From Leptolyngbya sp. SIO4C1 (GTDB taxonomy: Bacteria > Cyanobacteriota > Cyanobacteriia > Phormidesmidales > Phormidesmidaceae), in contig JAAHIA010000287.1 of assembly GCA_010671975.1 (NCBI GenBank), positions 1-6,420 on the forward strand: a stretch of 6,420 bases of DNA, in the 5' to 3' direction. Position 1 is the stretch's first letter, and each line of letters begins with the position of its first letter. Shown piece by piece: positions 1-6,018 of this stretch. The notes beneath the pieces were generated by a model. That model did not search any database, was not told the origin of the DNA, and was given only the letters and a program-made list of their open reading frames with translations. The position numbers were made by a program, and so were the translations under genes.

Positions 1-2
1 CC

Positions 3-467
3 GATGAGGGGGCGCGTTTGACCAATGCGCATGTGGTTGGGGCCTGTGCAACGGCGCTTGGCGTGTCGGCGGACTGGCTGCTCAGCCTGTCGGATCGGCC
101 CGAAAGCGCGGCAGAACTGCTGGCGTCGTCGATTGCCATGACCGAAGCGCCCCGCGCGCTGGTGGATGAGCGCATCTATGAATGGCACCGCGAGGCAGCG
201 GGGTACAAAATCCGCCATGTGCCTGCGACCCTGCCGGATATGCTAAAAACCCGCGCGGTGCTGGAATGGGAATATGCGCCACATTTGGGGCGCACTGCCG
301 ATCAGGCCATCGGGGCATCCGAAGATCGGCTGGCATGGATGCGGCAGGCAGGATCAGATTATGAGATCGCGATGCCGATCTACGAGATCGACAGTTTTGC
401 CAAAGGCGTTGGCTATTACGAGGGGCTATCCGCCGCGATCGGCAGGGCTCAGTTGAAGCAGGTTTGA
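3..467 (+). CDS. XRE-family transcriptional regulator, C-terminal fragment (5' end outside window)
   Basis: The frame is open from the first bases, so the apparent TTG start at 18 is probably internal: residues DEGARL precede it in frame. The visible 154 residues begin in what looks like the last part of an XRE/Cro-type helix-turn-helix domain, with ALGVSADWLLSLSDRPE, a variant of the familiar LGVS-DWLLGLSD ending. A mixed helical region follows (AGYKIRHVPATLPDML, VLEWEYAPHLGRTADQAIG) that I recall from regulators of Rhodobacteraceae-like alphaproteobacteria, where I believe the protein continues further. Here it ends at AQLKQV and a TGA, just where base composition changes, so the 3' end may be lost too. 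Such proteins bind operator DNA in the cytoplasm; target and ligand cannot be read from the sequence. Coding status is likely, the family fairly likely, and native completeness doubtful. Confidence 0.6.
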   Translation, partial: DEGARLTNAHVVGACATALGVSADWLLSLSDRPESAAELLASSIAMTEAPRALVDERIYEWHREAAGYKIRHVPATLPDMLKTRAVLEWEYAPHLGRTADQAIGASEDRLAWMRQAGSDYEIAMPIYEIDSFAKGVGYYEGLSAAIGRAQLKQV

Positions 468-472
468 TTTAG
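450..472. other. Probable junction between two sequences of different origin
   Basis: To the left, the DNA is GC-rich coding sequence with alphaproteobacterial-looking protein content. To the right, it drops to about 42-45% GC in sampled 60-base blocks, is non-coding, and leads into HIP1-bearing cyanobacterial genes. The regulator frame dies at a TGA (465-467), with further stops close behind it (TAG at 470-472 and 474-476 in other frames). I see no transposase, integrase, tRNA or inverted repeat at the boundary that would explain an insertion. An assembly chimera is the preferred reading, and horizontal transfer the alternative. The exact breakpoint cannot be placed from one sequence. Confidence 0.5.
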
Positions 473-1096
473 CTAGAAGCCAAGACAACTGTCTGATCGA
501 CATATTGCGCTGGCCGTCTAATAAAAGCACAAATTGTGTCTAATTCCAGACCTGCTGCTGGCATAGAAGAAACAAACTTTAACTCTGTTCGCCACCGTAC
601 CAAGTGGCGTAAACAATAGGCTGCTTCATCCATTCTTGGCTGGTTTAACCCCGAGCATTAGCAGAATGTCTACATGCGTGGCTAAAGCGCCGTTCAGTTA
701 ATTTGTCTGGCTTCCTCTACCTAAAGCAGGAACTTTTGCTTAACTATCGACTTTGTGTGAGCCAATTCAGTGACTATCCGCTAAGGTGATCGTGTAGATA
801 GGTATCAAGTGATTTAAATCAAAGCAAAGAATTCGCTGATGCCCGTAGTAGGCGCAGCCTTTAGTTAGCTTTTAAGTGAATTTAATAAAGCGATTGACAC
901 AGTGTTTTTTCCGTAAATCTGCGGACCTAAGAGATTCCGTTCATAGCCCTGGACGATTATAGTCGGCATAGTTACCCTTAGAGGGAAGCCCTACTTCAGT
1001 ATCTACATCTTCAACATCGACATCTACTGGCTTCTGTTCTCTCTACCATCAGGGCAATTGCCGGCAAACTTTGCTGGCTGACGCGAAATGCGACTG

Positions 1097-1102
1097 TATA
1101 AA
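1097..1102 (+). promoter_or_regulatory. Possible -10 element of the PEP-CTERM gene
   Basis: TATAAA lies 23 bases before the preferred ATG at 1126 and matches five of six bases of the bacterial -10 consensus. The only upstream candidate for a -35 is TTGCTG at 1071-1076, with a long 20-base spacer, so the promoter call is weak. If used, the leader would be only about 15-20 bases, just enough to hold the ribosome binding site. Confidence 0.25.
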
Positions 1103-1115
1103 CTCTTAATGCTTT

Positions 1116-1120
1116 GGGGA
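1116..1120 (+). promoter_or_regulatory. Shine-Dalgarno-like GGGGA that decides the PEP-CTERM start
   Basis: GGGGA ends five bases before the ATG at 1126. It overlaps the upstream in-frame TTG at 1114, which would have no such site before it. This favours the ATG and gives a signal peptide with a normal short N-region. Confidence 0.5.
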
Positions 1121-1125
1121 TAGCA

Positions 1126-1890
1126 ATGGCAGTTGCCATTACACGAGGAACACTACCAGGGTTAGTCGCGGCCACTGTGTCGGTTTGCTGGGCAGTTGCT
1201 TCACCAGCAGCAGCCCAGGTAACTACTGGATTTACAGGAGACTATGCACCAGAAAATTGGCAGCTGTTTAACGGCAACGCCGATGGCTCAATTGACGTGT
1301 CTAGCGCCCCTGAGTCAGTTCAGCTAACCGGCGGCAACCAGGCGGACGACCTGAACTGTAGCAGCACGAGCCTATCTCTGTTAGAGGCGTCAAAGTGCTT
1401 GCCGGGTGTCACTAACTGGTATATCGAGGTGCCCGAAGATAGTCTGCTCTCCTTTCGCTGGTCTTATCAAACGGCAGACTCAGGCGGACCTGGCTTTGAT
1501 TCATTTGGCTATGTGATTGAAGACTTTCCACCGCCTCAAGGCGACGGGCAGCCGTTTATTGAGCTGATTGATATTGGTGGACCGCTGCAGCAGGTAGGGG
1601 TCACTCAAATTCAGGTGGCGGCTAAGCGTATCTTCGCTTTGCAAATTGCCACTGACGACAACCGCTATGGCGCAGCTACGGTGATCATCGATCAGTTCAC
1701 GGCAACGTCGCTAGCGCCGGAGCCTTGCCCAGATAGCCCAGAGGCTGCTTCAGCCGACAGCTGTCCGCCTGAAGAACCTGAGCAGCCCGAAGAGCCTGAG
1801 GAACCGGTATCGGTGCCTGAGCCGACTAGCGCGATCGCGCTGGGGCTGTTTGGCTTGGGCGGCTGGGTGCTGCGACGGAAGCGACGCTAG
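1126..1890 (+). CDS. Exported PEP-CTERM sorting-domain protein
   Basis: The 254-residue product has a signal peptide at its N terminus (basic R7, hydrophobic stretch about 9-25, and ASPAAA before Q31 as a likely signal-peptidase site). It has a classic PEP-CTERM end: SVPEPTS at 229-235, a hydrophobic segment at about 236-249, and a basic tail RRKRR. PEP-CTERM signals are known substrates of the exosortase system, which sorts proteins to the cell surface, often with exopolysaccharide. The mature domain (about 31-198) is rich in Gly, Asp and aromatic residues, with stretches such as GDYAPENWQLFNGNADGSID and IATDDNRYGAA, and looks beta-rich. I recall similar sequences in other PEP-CTERM proteins but know no function. 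Cysteines 78/91 and 201/213 could form disulfides. An acidic Pro/Glu linker (215-228) separates domain and anchor. ATG 1126 is chosen over TTG 1114 because GGGGA precedes it. No exosortase gene is in the window. Confidence 0.88.
   Translation: MAVAITRGTLPGLVAATVSVCWAVASPAAAQVTTGFTGDYAPENWQLFNGNADGSIDVSSAPESVQLTGGNQADDLNCSSTSLSLLEASKCLPGVTNWYIEVPEDSLLSFRWSYQTADSGGPGFDSFGYVIEDFPPPQGDGQPFIELIDIGGPLQQVGVTQIQVAAKRIFALQIATDDNRYGAATVIIDQFTATSLAPEPCPDSPEAASADSCPPEEPEQPEEPEEPVSVPEPTSAIALGLFGLGGWVLRRKRR
1887..1890. other. CTAG palindrome shared as the stop codon of two convergent genes
   Basis: On the plus strand TAG at 1888-1890 ends the PEP-CTERM gene. On the minus strand TAG, the complement of 1887-1889, ends the ABC ATPase gene. 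The two coding regions overlap by the four bases of the palindrome, so neither gene has a terminator before the other begins. Confidence 0.85.
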
Positions 1891-3101
1891 GGATAAATAG
1901 CAGCGCCGGTTTCTGGCTCGAACAGATGAATGTGGTCAGGCAGCAGCGACAGCGCGATTGTCTGACCCAGCTGAGGAATTTGCTCAGCTTCGAGCCTGAC
2001 CTGCAGCTGCTCGTCGCCCAGCGCCACGGCCAGGTAGGTTTCACTGCCTAGCGCTTCGACCCGTTCAACAGTGACCGACAAATTTTTGGGCGCAGGCGCG
2101 CTCAGGCGCAGATGCTCGGGTCGAACGCCCAGCGTCAGCGTCTGGCCGCGATAGCGCGCGAGCACCGCCTGCCAATGGCCGGGCAGCGTCAGCCGAAAGG
2201 CCGAATGGACAATCACCAGCGGTGGCTGCACCTGCACCGAGAGAAAATTCATCGGCGGTGAGCCAATAAACGCAGCGACAAAGCGGTTGGCAGGCCGATG
2301 GTAGAGCGCTAGCGGCGGCGCTACCTGCTGAATTTGACCCTGGTTCATCACGGCAATGCGATCGCCCATGGTCATCGCCTCAATCTGATCGTGCGTGACG
2401 TAGATAGTTGTGGTCCCGAGCTTACGCTGCAGGCTAACAATCTGAGCCCGAGTTTCGGTACGCAGCTTGGCATCTAGGTTTGACAGCGGCTCATCCATCA
2501 AAAAGACGGCCGGGCTGCGGGCCATGGCTCGACCCAGCGCCACTCGCTGCTTTTGTCCGCCCGAGAGCTGACGCGGCAGCCGCTGCAGCAGCGCTTCAAT
2601 CTGTAAGATTTGAGCAATCTCAAGCACCCGCTGATAGATTGCCTTTTCAGCCGGCGGCCAGTACCGCAGACCTTTGGGCAGCCGTCGCGACAGCGTAAAT
2701 AGCAGCTGCTGCCAGGGCGTCGACCGCTCAGCTGACTGGGCGCGCCGCAGCCCAAACGCCAGATTGTCATAGACCGTCAGGTGCGGATAGAGCGCGTAGC
2801 TTTGGAAAACCATTGCGATGTCGCGCTGCTTTGGCGGCAGCTGATTGACGAGCCGATCGCCCACGCGAATATTGCCGCCAGTCACCTCCTCTAGCCCTGA
2901 AATCAGCCGCAGCAGCGTGCTCTTACCACAGCCAGAAGGCCCCACAAGCACCATAAATTCACCGTCGGCCACCGTCAGGTTGATGCGCCGCAGGACGCTC
3001 ACACCGTCAGCTGATCGGTCACGCCCTTGGCGCGCGAAAGTTTTGTCACGCCCTTGGCGCGCGAAAGTTTTGTAGAGATTTTCTAGAACGACTTGAGCCA
3101 C
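1887..3101 (-). CDS. ABC transporter ATP-binding protein, MalK/UgpC/MsmX class (CUT1-type sugar importer ATPase)
   Basis: The 404-residue protein is a cytoplasmic ATPase that would drive an import permease. In order: Walker A GPSGCGKST (54-62), Q-loop Q100 (VFQSYALYPHLTV), signature LSGGQ (179-183), Walker B VFLMDEP (199-205, catalytic E204), D-loop SNLDAKLR (207-214) and switch His237 (THDQIEAM). A C-terminal TOBE-type regulatory part follows, with GVRPEHLRL at 325-333, typical of MalK-like ATPases for sugars or glycerol derivatives. It exceeds the usual ~360-370 residues for two reasons. One is an exact nine-residue duplication (KTFARQGRD, 11-19 and 20-28). The other is an extra ~30-residue segment before the signature (about 121-152, containing RRLPKGLRY), which I recall in cyanobacterial members. 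The start is GTG, giving MAQVVLENLY. No Shine-Dalgarno is evident, and an in-frame TAA lies a short way upstream. No permease or binding protein is adjacent, so the substrate is unknown. Confidence 0.92.
   Translation of the reverse strand: MAQVVLENLYKTFARQGRDKTFARQGRDRSADGVSVLRRINLTVADGEFMVLVGPSGCGKSTLLRLISGLEEVTGGNIRVGDRLVNQLPPKQRDIAMVFQSYALYPHLTVYDNLAFGLRRAQSAERSTPWQQLLFTLSRRLPKGLRYWPPAEKAIYQRVLEIAQILQIEALLQRLPRQLSGGQKQRVALGRAMARSPAVFLMDEPLSNLDAKLRTETRAQIVSLQRKLGTTTIYVTHDQIEAMTMGDRIAVMNQGQIQQVAPPLALYHRPANRFVAAFIGSPPMNFLSVQVQPPLVIVHSAFRLTLPGHWQAVLARYRGQTLTLGVRPEHLRLSAPAPKNLSVTVERVEALGSETYLAVALGDEQLQVRLEAEQIPQLGQTIALSLLPDHIHLFEPETGAAIYP
3018..3071 (-). repeat. Exact 27-bp tandem duplication inside the ABC ATPase gene
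   Basis: Bases 3018-3044 and 3045-3071 are identical, and the match continues two bases further (GT at 3072-3073). Each 27-bp unit encodes KTFARQGRD, so the duplication keeps the frame. It lies between the first beta strand of the nucleotide-binding domain (VVLENLYKTF) and the strand leading to Walker A, a loop that tolerates length change. The lack of any difference between copies suggests a recent event, or an assembly or replication-slippage artefact. Confidence 0.95.
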
Positions 3102-3215
3102 AGTAAGCGCTAAGTGAACCAGCTGATTAGTAGTTTAGCGGCAGGCGGCAGCCGAAAACAGCAATCCACAGGTCAGCAAGCTTGGGAACACGGCAATCGA
3201 AAGCCGCCAAGACCT

Positions 3216-3274
3216 CCCTCGGCGAGCGTCCCCGCGTCTTTCCCAATCCCTTGATCCCGACCATTTCCCTTCCC
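3216..3274 (-). other. Cluster of G-runs just downstream of the topoisomerase gene
   Basis: Read on the minus strand, which is the coding strand of both flanking genes, seven runs of three or four G fall within 59 bases. Plus-strand C-runs are at 3216-3218, 3230-3233, 3242-3244, 3248-3250, 3256-3258, 3267-3269 and 3272-3274. The first run overlaps the topoisomerase stop codon. Spacers among the five runs nearest the stop are 2, 8, 5 and 3 bases, so one loop just exceeds the usual seven-base limit for a quadruplex motif. The 172-bp spacer holds no hairpin-plus-T-run terminator and no clear promoter for the ATPase gene. Confidence 0.4.
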
Positions 3275-5784
3275 TATTCTTCTGAATCATCGGTTTGCTC
3301 GCTCGGCAGCAGAACCGCAACGATTGCCTCGCTGCGGCCGGGCGTAAGGATGCGATCGCACGGCTGGCTGCGGCCCTGACGCGGTACCGCTGCCATCGAA
3401 AGCTGCGCAGTGCGGTCTTCGTTGGTAATCACCGTGAAGTCTGTCTCTGACGGTGCCGGCGTGACCGCTGCTAGCCGATCGCCGGTCTGTGAAAACTGGA
3501 AAGACTGCGACCCGATCCCGCCGCGACTGCTGCGCTTCAGGGCTGAGAGCGGCATGCGCTTGGCGTAGCCTTTAGTAGAGATCAGCAGCAGGTCGCCTGC
3601 CTGAGCAACCCAGAGGCAGCTCACAATAGATTCTCGCTTTGTAATGCGGATAGCCTGCGTTCCCTGCGAATTGCGACTAGCTTCAGGCAGCTGGCTGTCG
3701 TCAATCGCAAAGCGCAGCAGCCGACCGCTCGAGGTGGCTAAAATCAGGTCGTCGCCGAGCCCTGCCGGCAGGGCATATCTGAGCTGGTCACCGGCTTTGA
3801 GTTTGATAGCCGTCAGCCCTCGACCGGTCAGGTTGGTAAACTCGGCGATGGCGACCCGCTTGATCCGCCCCTGCGCGGTGACCAAAATGAGGGACGATGG
3901 CAGCGTTGGCTGCAGGACAATCGATGCCACCACGGCCTCGGGATCGTTGCCAACTGCGTCCGGCAGCAGGTTGACCAGCGGCACTCCTTTTGACTGCCGC
4001 TGCGCCACTGGAATATCGCCGATATTGAGCGTGTAGGCTTTGCCATCCTGCGTCAGCACCAGCAGCTCTGAATTAGTCAGGGCAAATTCGGTCTGCAGCA
4101 CCAGCTCATCGGTCTCGCTCAGGCTTTTGCTGGCCGATGCCTGCTTGGCCTGCCGTCGCTGAAAGGTTCGCTGCGAGAGCCGCCGAATGTAGCCCTTGTT
4201 GGTAATTTCGACAATGGTTTCTTCTTCCTCTTCTTCGGCGACAATGTTGGCAAGGCGCTGCGTTTCGGCTGCCCGCTCTTCAGCGGTCTGAATTTTAGTG
4301 CGGCGCTCGTCGCCAAAGCGCTTTTTGAAAGCGCGCAGATCTTTCTTGAGGGCCTTCAGCAGCACCTTGCGATCGCCCAGCAGCGCCTGCAGCTGCGTTC
4401 GACGTTCGCTCAGCTGCTCGTACTTATTCAGCAAATTTTCTTGCTCTAGGCCAACCAGCCGCCGCAGCGGCATGGCAAGAATCGCGTCGGCCTGACGTTC
4501 GCTGACGCCAAACTGCGACTGCATCTCTGCTTTGGCCGTGGTGCCGTCAGGAGCGGCTCGCAGAATTTCAATGACCTCATCGATGTTGTCGAGCGCGGTC
4601 AGCAGCCCTTCAGAAATGTGAAGCTTGTTTTCAGTATCGGTCAGCTCATGCTGGTACTGGCGCGTCAGCGTGGCCTCCCGAAACTCCAAAAAGGCTAGCA
4701 GCATCTCGCGCAGCGATAGCTGGCGCGGCTGGCCCTGGTCAAGCGCCAGCATGATGGCACCAAAGTTAGTCTGCAAAGGCGTCATGCGATAGAGATCGCT
4801 GAGCACCAGCTGCGGCTGCACCTCGCGCTTGAGCTCAATCACCACCCGCATGCCGTCGCGATCGCTCTCGTCGCGAATATCGGCAATGCCGTCAATTCGA
4901 CCCTGGTTGACTAGGTCGGCTACTTTCTCTATCCAGCCAGCCTTGTTTACCTGGTAGGGCAGCTCGGTCACCACGATGGCGTTGCGTCGCTGCCGCCCGC
5001 GCCCCGGCCGAATCTCCTCAAAGGTGGCCACGCCGCGTATAGGAATGCTGCCGCGCCCGGTGCGGTAGGCGGCCCGGACGCCTTTGATGTCAGTAATCTC
5101 GCCGCCGGTAGGAAAATCCGGTCCAGGAATCAGCTGAAACAGCTTCTCATCTGATAGCTCAGGCCGATCGATCAGCGCCACGAGCCCGTCAACGATCTCA
5201 TTTAGGTTGTGAGGAGGAATATTAGTGGCCATTCCCACCGCAATGCCGGAGCTGCCGTTGAGCAGCAGGTTAGGCAGCTGAGCCGGCAGTACCACCGGCT
5301 CCTGCTGGGAGTTATCAAAGTTATCGGTAAAGTCAACAATCGCCTCACTGATGTCGCCGAGCAGGGTTTCGCTGCTGACTGAGGCCAGCCGCGTTTCGGT
5401 GTAGCGCATGGCCGCTGGCGGGTCGTTGTCAACCGAGCCGAAGTTGCCGTGCCCGGCCAGCAGCGGATAGCGGCTAGAAAAGTCTTGCACCATTCGCACC
5501 AGCGCGTCGTACACTGCCTGGTCACCGTGGGGATGGTATTTACCTAGCACATCGCCCACCACGCGAGCGCATTTACGAAACGGGCGATCGGGCGTCAGCC
5601 CCAGCTCGTGCATGGCGTAGAGAATGCGCCGATGGACCGGCTTTAGCCCGTCGCGGACGTCTGGCAGGGCGCGACCCACAATCACGCTCATGGCATATTC
5701 CAGATATGAGCGCTGCACCTCTGTATGTAAAGAGGTGATAATGATCTGTTCGTCGGAAGGAAGCATATTGAGCTGTTTTGCCAT
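3274..5784 (-). CDS. gyrA: Type IIA topoisomerase subunit A (DNA gyrase A / ParC-type)
   Basis: The 836-residue protein cuts and rejoins both DNA strands, acting as a heterotetramer with a GyrB/ParE-type ATPase subunit encoded elsewhere. The N-terminal breakage-reunion domain is intact: SYLEYAMSVIVGRALPD, RDGLKPVHRRILYAMHE, the KYHPHGDQAVYDA recognition helix, and catalytic Tyr128 in MRYTETRL. GSSGIAVGMATNIPPHN, VVTELPYQVNK and a helical coiled-coil segment (about 370-510) follow. The C-terminal domain carries six blade signatures near 529 (NKGYIRR), 579 (QDGKAYTL), 638 (GRIKRV), 687 (GRLLRF), 737 (TKGYAKRM) and 788 (NEDRTAQL). The usual blade-one GyrA box (QRRGGRG) is replaced by QRRQAKQAS, while blade five has KRSSRGGIG. 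Gln89 occupies the position of E. coli Ser83. ATG 5784 is preferred over TTG 5820 because family proteins begin MAKQLN, and a possible promoter would leave TTG almost no leader. Its Shine-Dalgarno is poor. It may be the second, ParC-like A subunit that I recall in many cyanobacteria. Confidence 0.95.
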   Translation of the reverse strand: MAKQLNMLPSDEQIIITSLHTEVQRSYLEYAMSVIVGRALPDVRDGLKPVHRRILYAMHELGLTPDRPFRKCARVVGDVLGKYHPHGDQAVYDALVRMVQDFSSRYPLLAGHGNFGSVDNDPPAAMRYTETRLASVSSETLLGDISEAIVDFTDNFDNSQQEPVVLPAQLPNLLLNGSSGIAVGMATNIPPHNLNEIVDGLVALIDRPELSDEKLFQLIPGPDFPTGGEITDIKGVRAAYRTGRGSIPIRGVATFEEIRPGRGRQRRNAIVVTELPYQVNKAGWIEKVADLVNQGRIDGIADIRDESDRDGMRVVIELKREVQPQLVLSDLYRMTPLQTNFGAIMLALDQGQPRQLSLREMLLAFLEFREATLTRQYQHELTDTENKLHISEGLLTALDNIDEVIEILRAAPDGTTAKAEMQSQFGVSERQADAILAMPLRRLVGLEQENLLNKYEQLSERRTQLQALLGDRKVLLKALKKDLRAFKKRFGDERRTKIQTAEERAAETQRLANIVAEEEEEETIVEITNKGYIRRLSQRTFQRRQAKQASASKSLSETDELVLQTEFALTNSELLVLTQDGKAYTLNIGDIPVAQRQSKGVPLVNLLPDAVGNDPEAVVASIVLQPTLPSSLILVTAQGRIKRVAIAEFTNLTGRGLTAIKLKAGDQLRYALPAGLGDDLILATSSGRLLRFAIDDSQLPEASRNSQGTQAIRITKRESIVSCLWVAQAGDLLLISTKGYAKRMPLSALKRSSRGGIGSQSFQFSQTGDRLAAVTPAPSETDFTVITNEDRTAQLSMAAVPRQGRSQPCDRILTPGRSEAIVAVLLPSEQTDDSEE

Positions 5785-5828
5785 GAGTCGCGTTTCTAAA
5801 AAGCTAAATAGCCTGATCAATGCTGTAC

Positions 5829-5856
5829 CTTATAGGCAAGCGTTCAAAAGCTGCAA
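5829..5856 (-). promoter_or_regulatory. Possible promoter of the topoisomerase gene
   Basis: On the minus strand TTGCAG (complement of 5851-5856) and TATAAG (complement of 5829-5834) are separated by 16 bases. The -10 matches five of six consensus bases and the -35 only three. Transcription would begin near 5822, about 38 bases before the ATG at 5784. That nearly coincides with the alternative TTG at 5820 and argues against its use. Confidence 0.35.
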
Positions 5857-5940
5857 TACTAAAGTGATAATTTAAGTAGTCATGAGCAGCGAGCTGCTTC
5901 TGATAAATCATGTGATTGGGGGCCGTTCATCTACCTAGCT

Positions 5941-5954
5941 GGCTGAGTTCAGCC
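5941..5954. repeat. Short inverted repeat GGCTGA-GT-TCAGCC
   Basis: Two perfect 6-base arms are separated by two bases, next to the tandem repeat array. With so short a loop it is more plausible as a dimeric protein binding site than as an RNA hairpin. It may also be chance. Confidence 0.3.
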
Positions 5955-5962
5955 ATTTGAAA

Positions 5963-6018
5963 GTCAGTTTGATAGAGTCAGTTCGACAGCGTCAGTTTGA
6001 TAGCGTCAGTCTGACAGC
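5963..6018 (+). repeat. Four tandem 14-bp repeats upstream of the response regulator
   Basis: The units are GTCAGTTTGATAGA (5963-5976), GTCAGTTCGACAGC (5977-5990), GTCAGTTTGATAGC (5991-6004) and GTCAGTCTGACAGC (6005-6018), with no gaps. Units one and three share TTTGATAG and units two and four end in GACAGC, so there is also a 28-bp higher-order period. Unit four contains a perfect inverted repeat GTCAG-T-CTGAC. The array ends 53 bases before the response regulator ATG and lies between two divergent genes. Repeated regulator binding sites or a cyanobacterial short tandem repeat family are both possible. Confidence 0.85.

Larger units (their letters stand above)
468..1125. other. AT-richer stretch without a convincing gene
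   Basis: About 650 bases hold no long open frame on either strand. The longest modest frame is on the minus strand at 469-633 (54 codons from an ATG). Another of 34 codons lies at 865-969 on the minus strand; neither has a recognisable motif or a good ribosome binding site. Small inverted repeats are visible: a 6-bp stem CGCCAC/GTGGCG with an 8-base loop at 590-609, and CCCT-TAG-AGGG-AAG-CCCT at 975-992, where the middle AGGG can pair with either flank. None is followed by a T-run as an intrinsic terminator would be. A TTGACA hexamer at 894-899 has no good -10 partner at 16-18 bases. The 3' end must contain the promoter of the downstream exported-protein gene. The region could be a long leader or decayed genes. 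Confidence 0.5.
1831..4865. repeat. Five HIP1 octamers (GCGATCGC), a cyanobacterial signature
   Basis: Exact GCGATCGC palindromes occur at 1831-1838, 2358-2365, 3352-3359, 4369-4376 and 4858-4865, all inside coding sequence. Five in about 3 kb is far above the one per roughly 65 kb expected by chance at even composition. HIP1 over-representation is known from many cyanobacterial genomes. None occurs in the first 1.8 kb or after 4865. Confidence 0.85.

Noticed and set aside
82..336. Open frames on both strands within the left regulator fragment
   Set aside because: GC-rich coding DNA opens other frames. Their products are Pro/Arg-rich without motifs, while the 3-467 frame shows recognisable XRE-type sequence.
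590..609. CGCCAC/GTGGCG hairpin as a terminator
   Set aside because: No T-run follows on either strand, and a 6-bp stem with an 8-base loop is not rare in this length of sequence.
469..633. Minus-strand 54-codon frame starting MDEAAYCLRHL
   Set aside because: No family was recognised, there is no ribosome binding site, and a frame of this length is common by chance. It is noted in the spacer entry rather than called a gene.
894..899. Perfect TTGACA hexamer as a promoter -35
   Set aside because: There is no good -10 at 16-18 bases, and no gene begins soon after. A TATAGT at 958-963 is too far away and has only a poor -35 of its own.
2480..3075. Plus- and minus-strand frames inside the ABC ATPase gene
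   Set aside because: They are shadows of a gene with every ABC motif in place. Their translations are low-complexity Arg/Ala/Ser-rich.
3135..3320. Minus-strand 61-codon frame spanning the topoisomerase end and the spacer
   Set aside because: Its first part is the topoisomerase gene in another frame. It has an Arg-rich composition and no recognisable domain, although it ends with a hydrophobic stretch.
3644..4036. 130-codon plus-strand frame antisense to the topoisomerase gene
   Set aside because: The topoisomerase blade motifs on the other strand fix the true frame. The antisense product is Ser/Arg-rich with no domain.
5963..6018. Tandem repeats as a CRISPR array
   Set aside because: The 14-bp units are directly adjacent with no unique spacers, and no cas gene is nearby.
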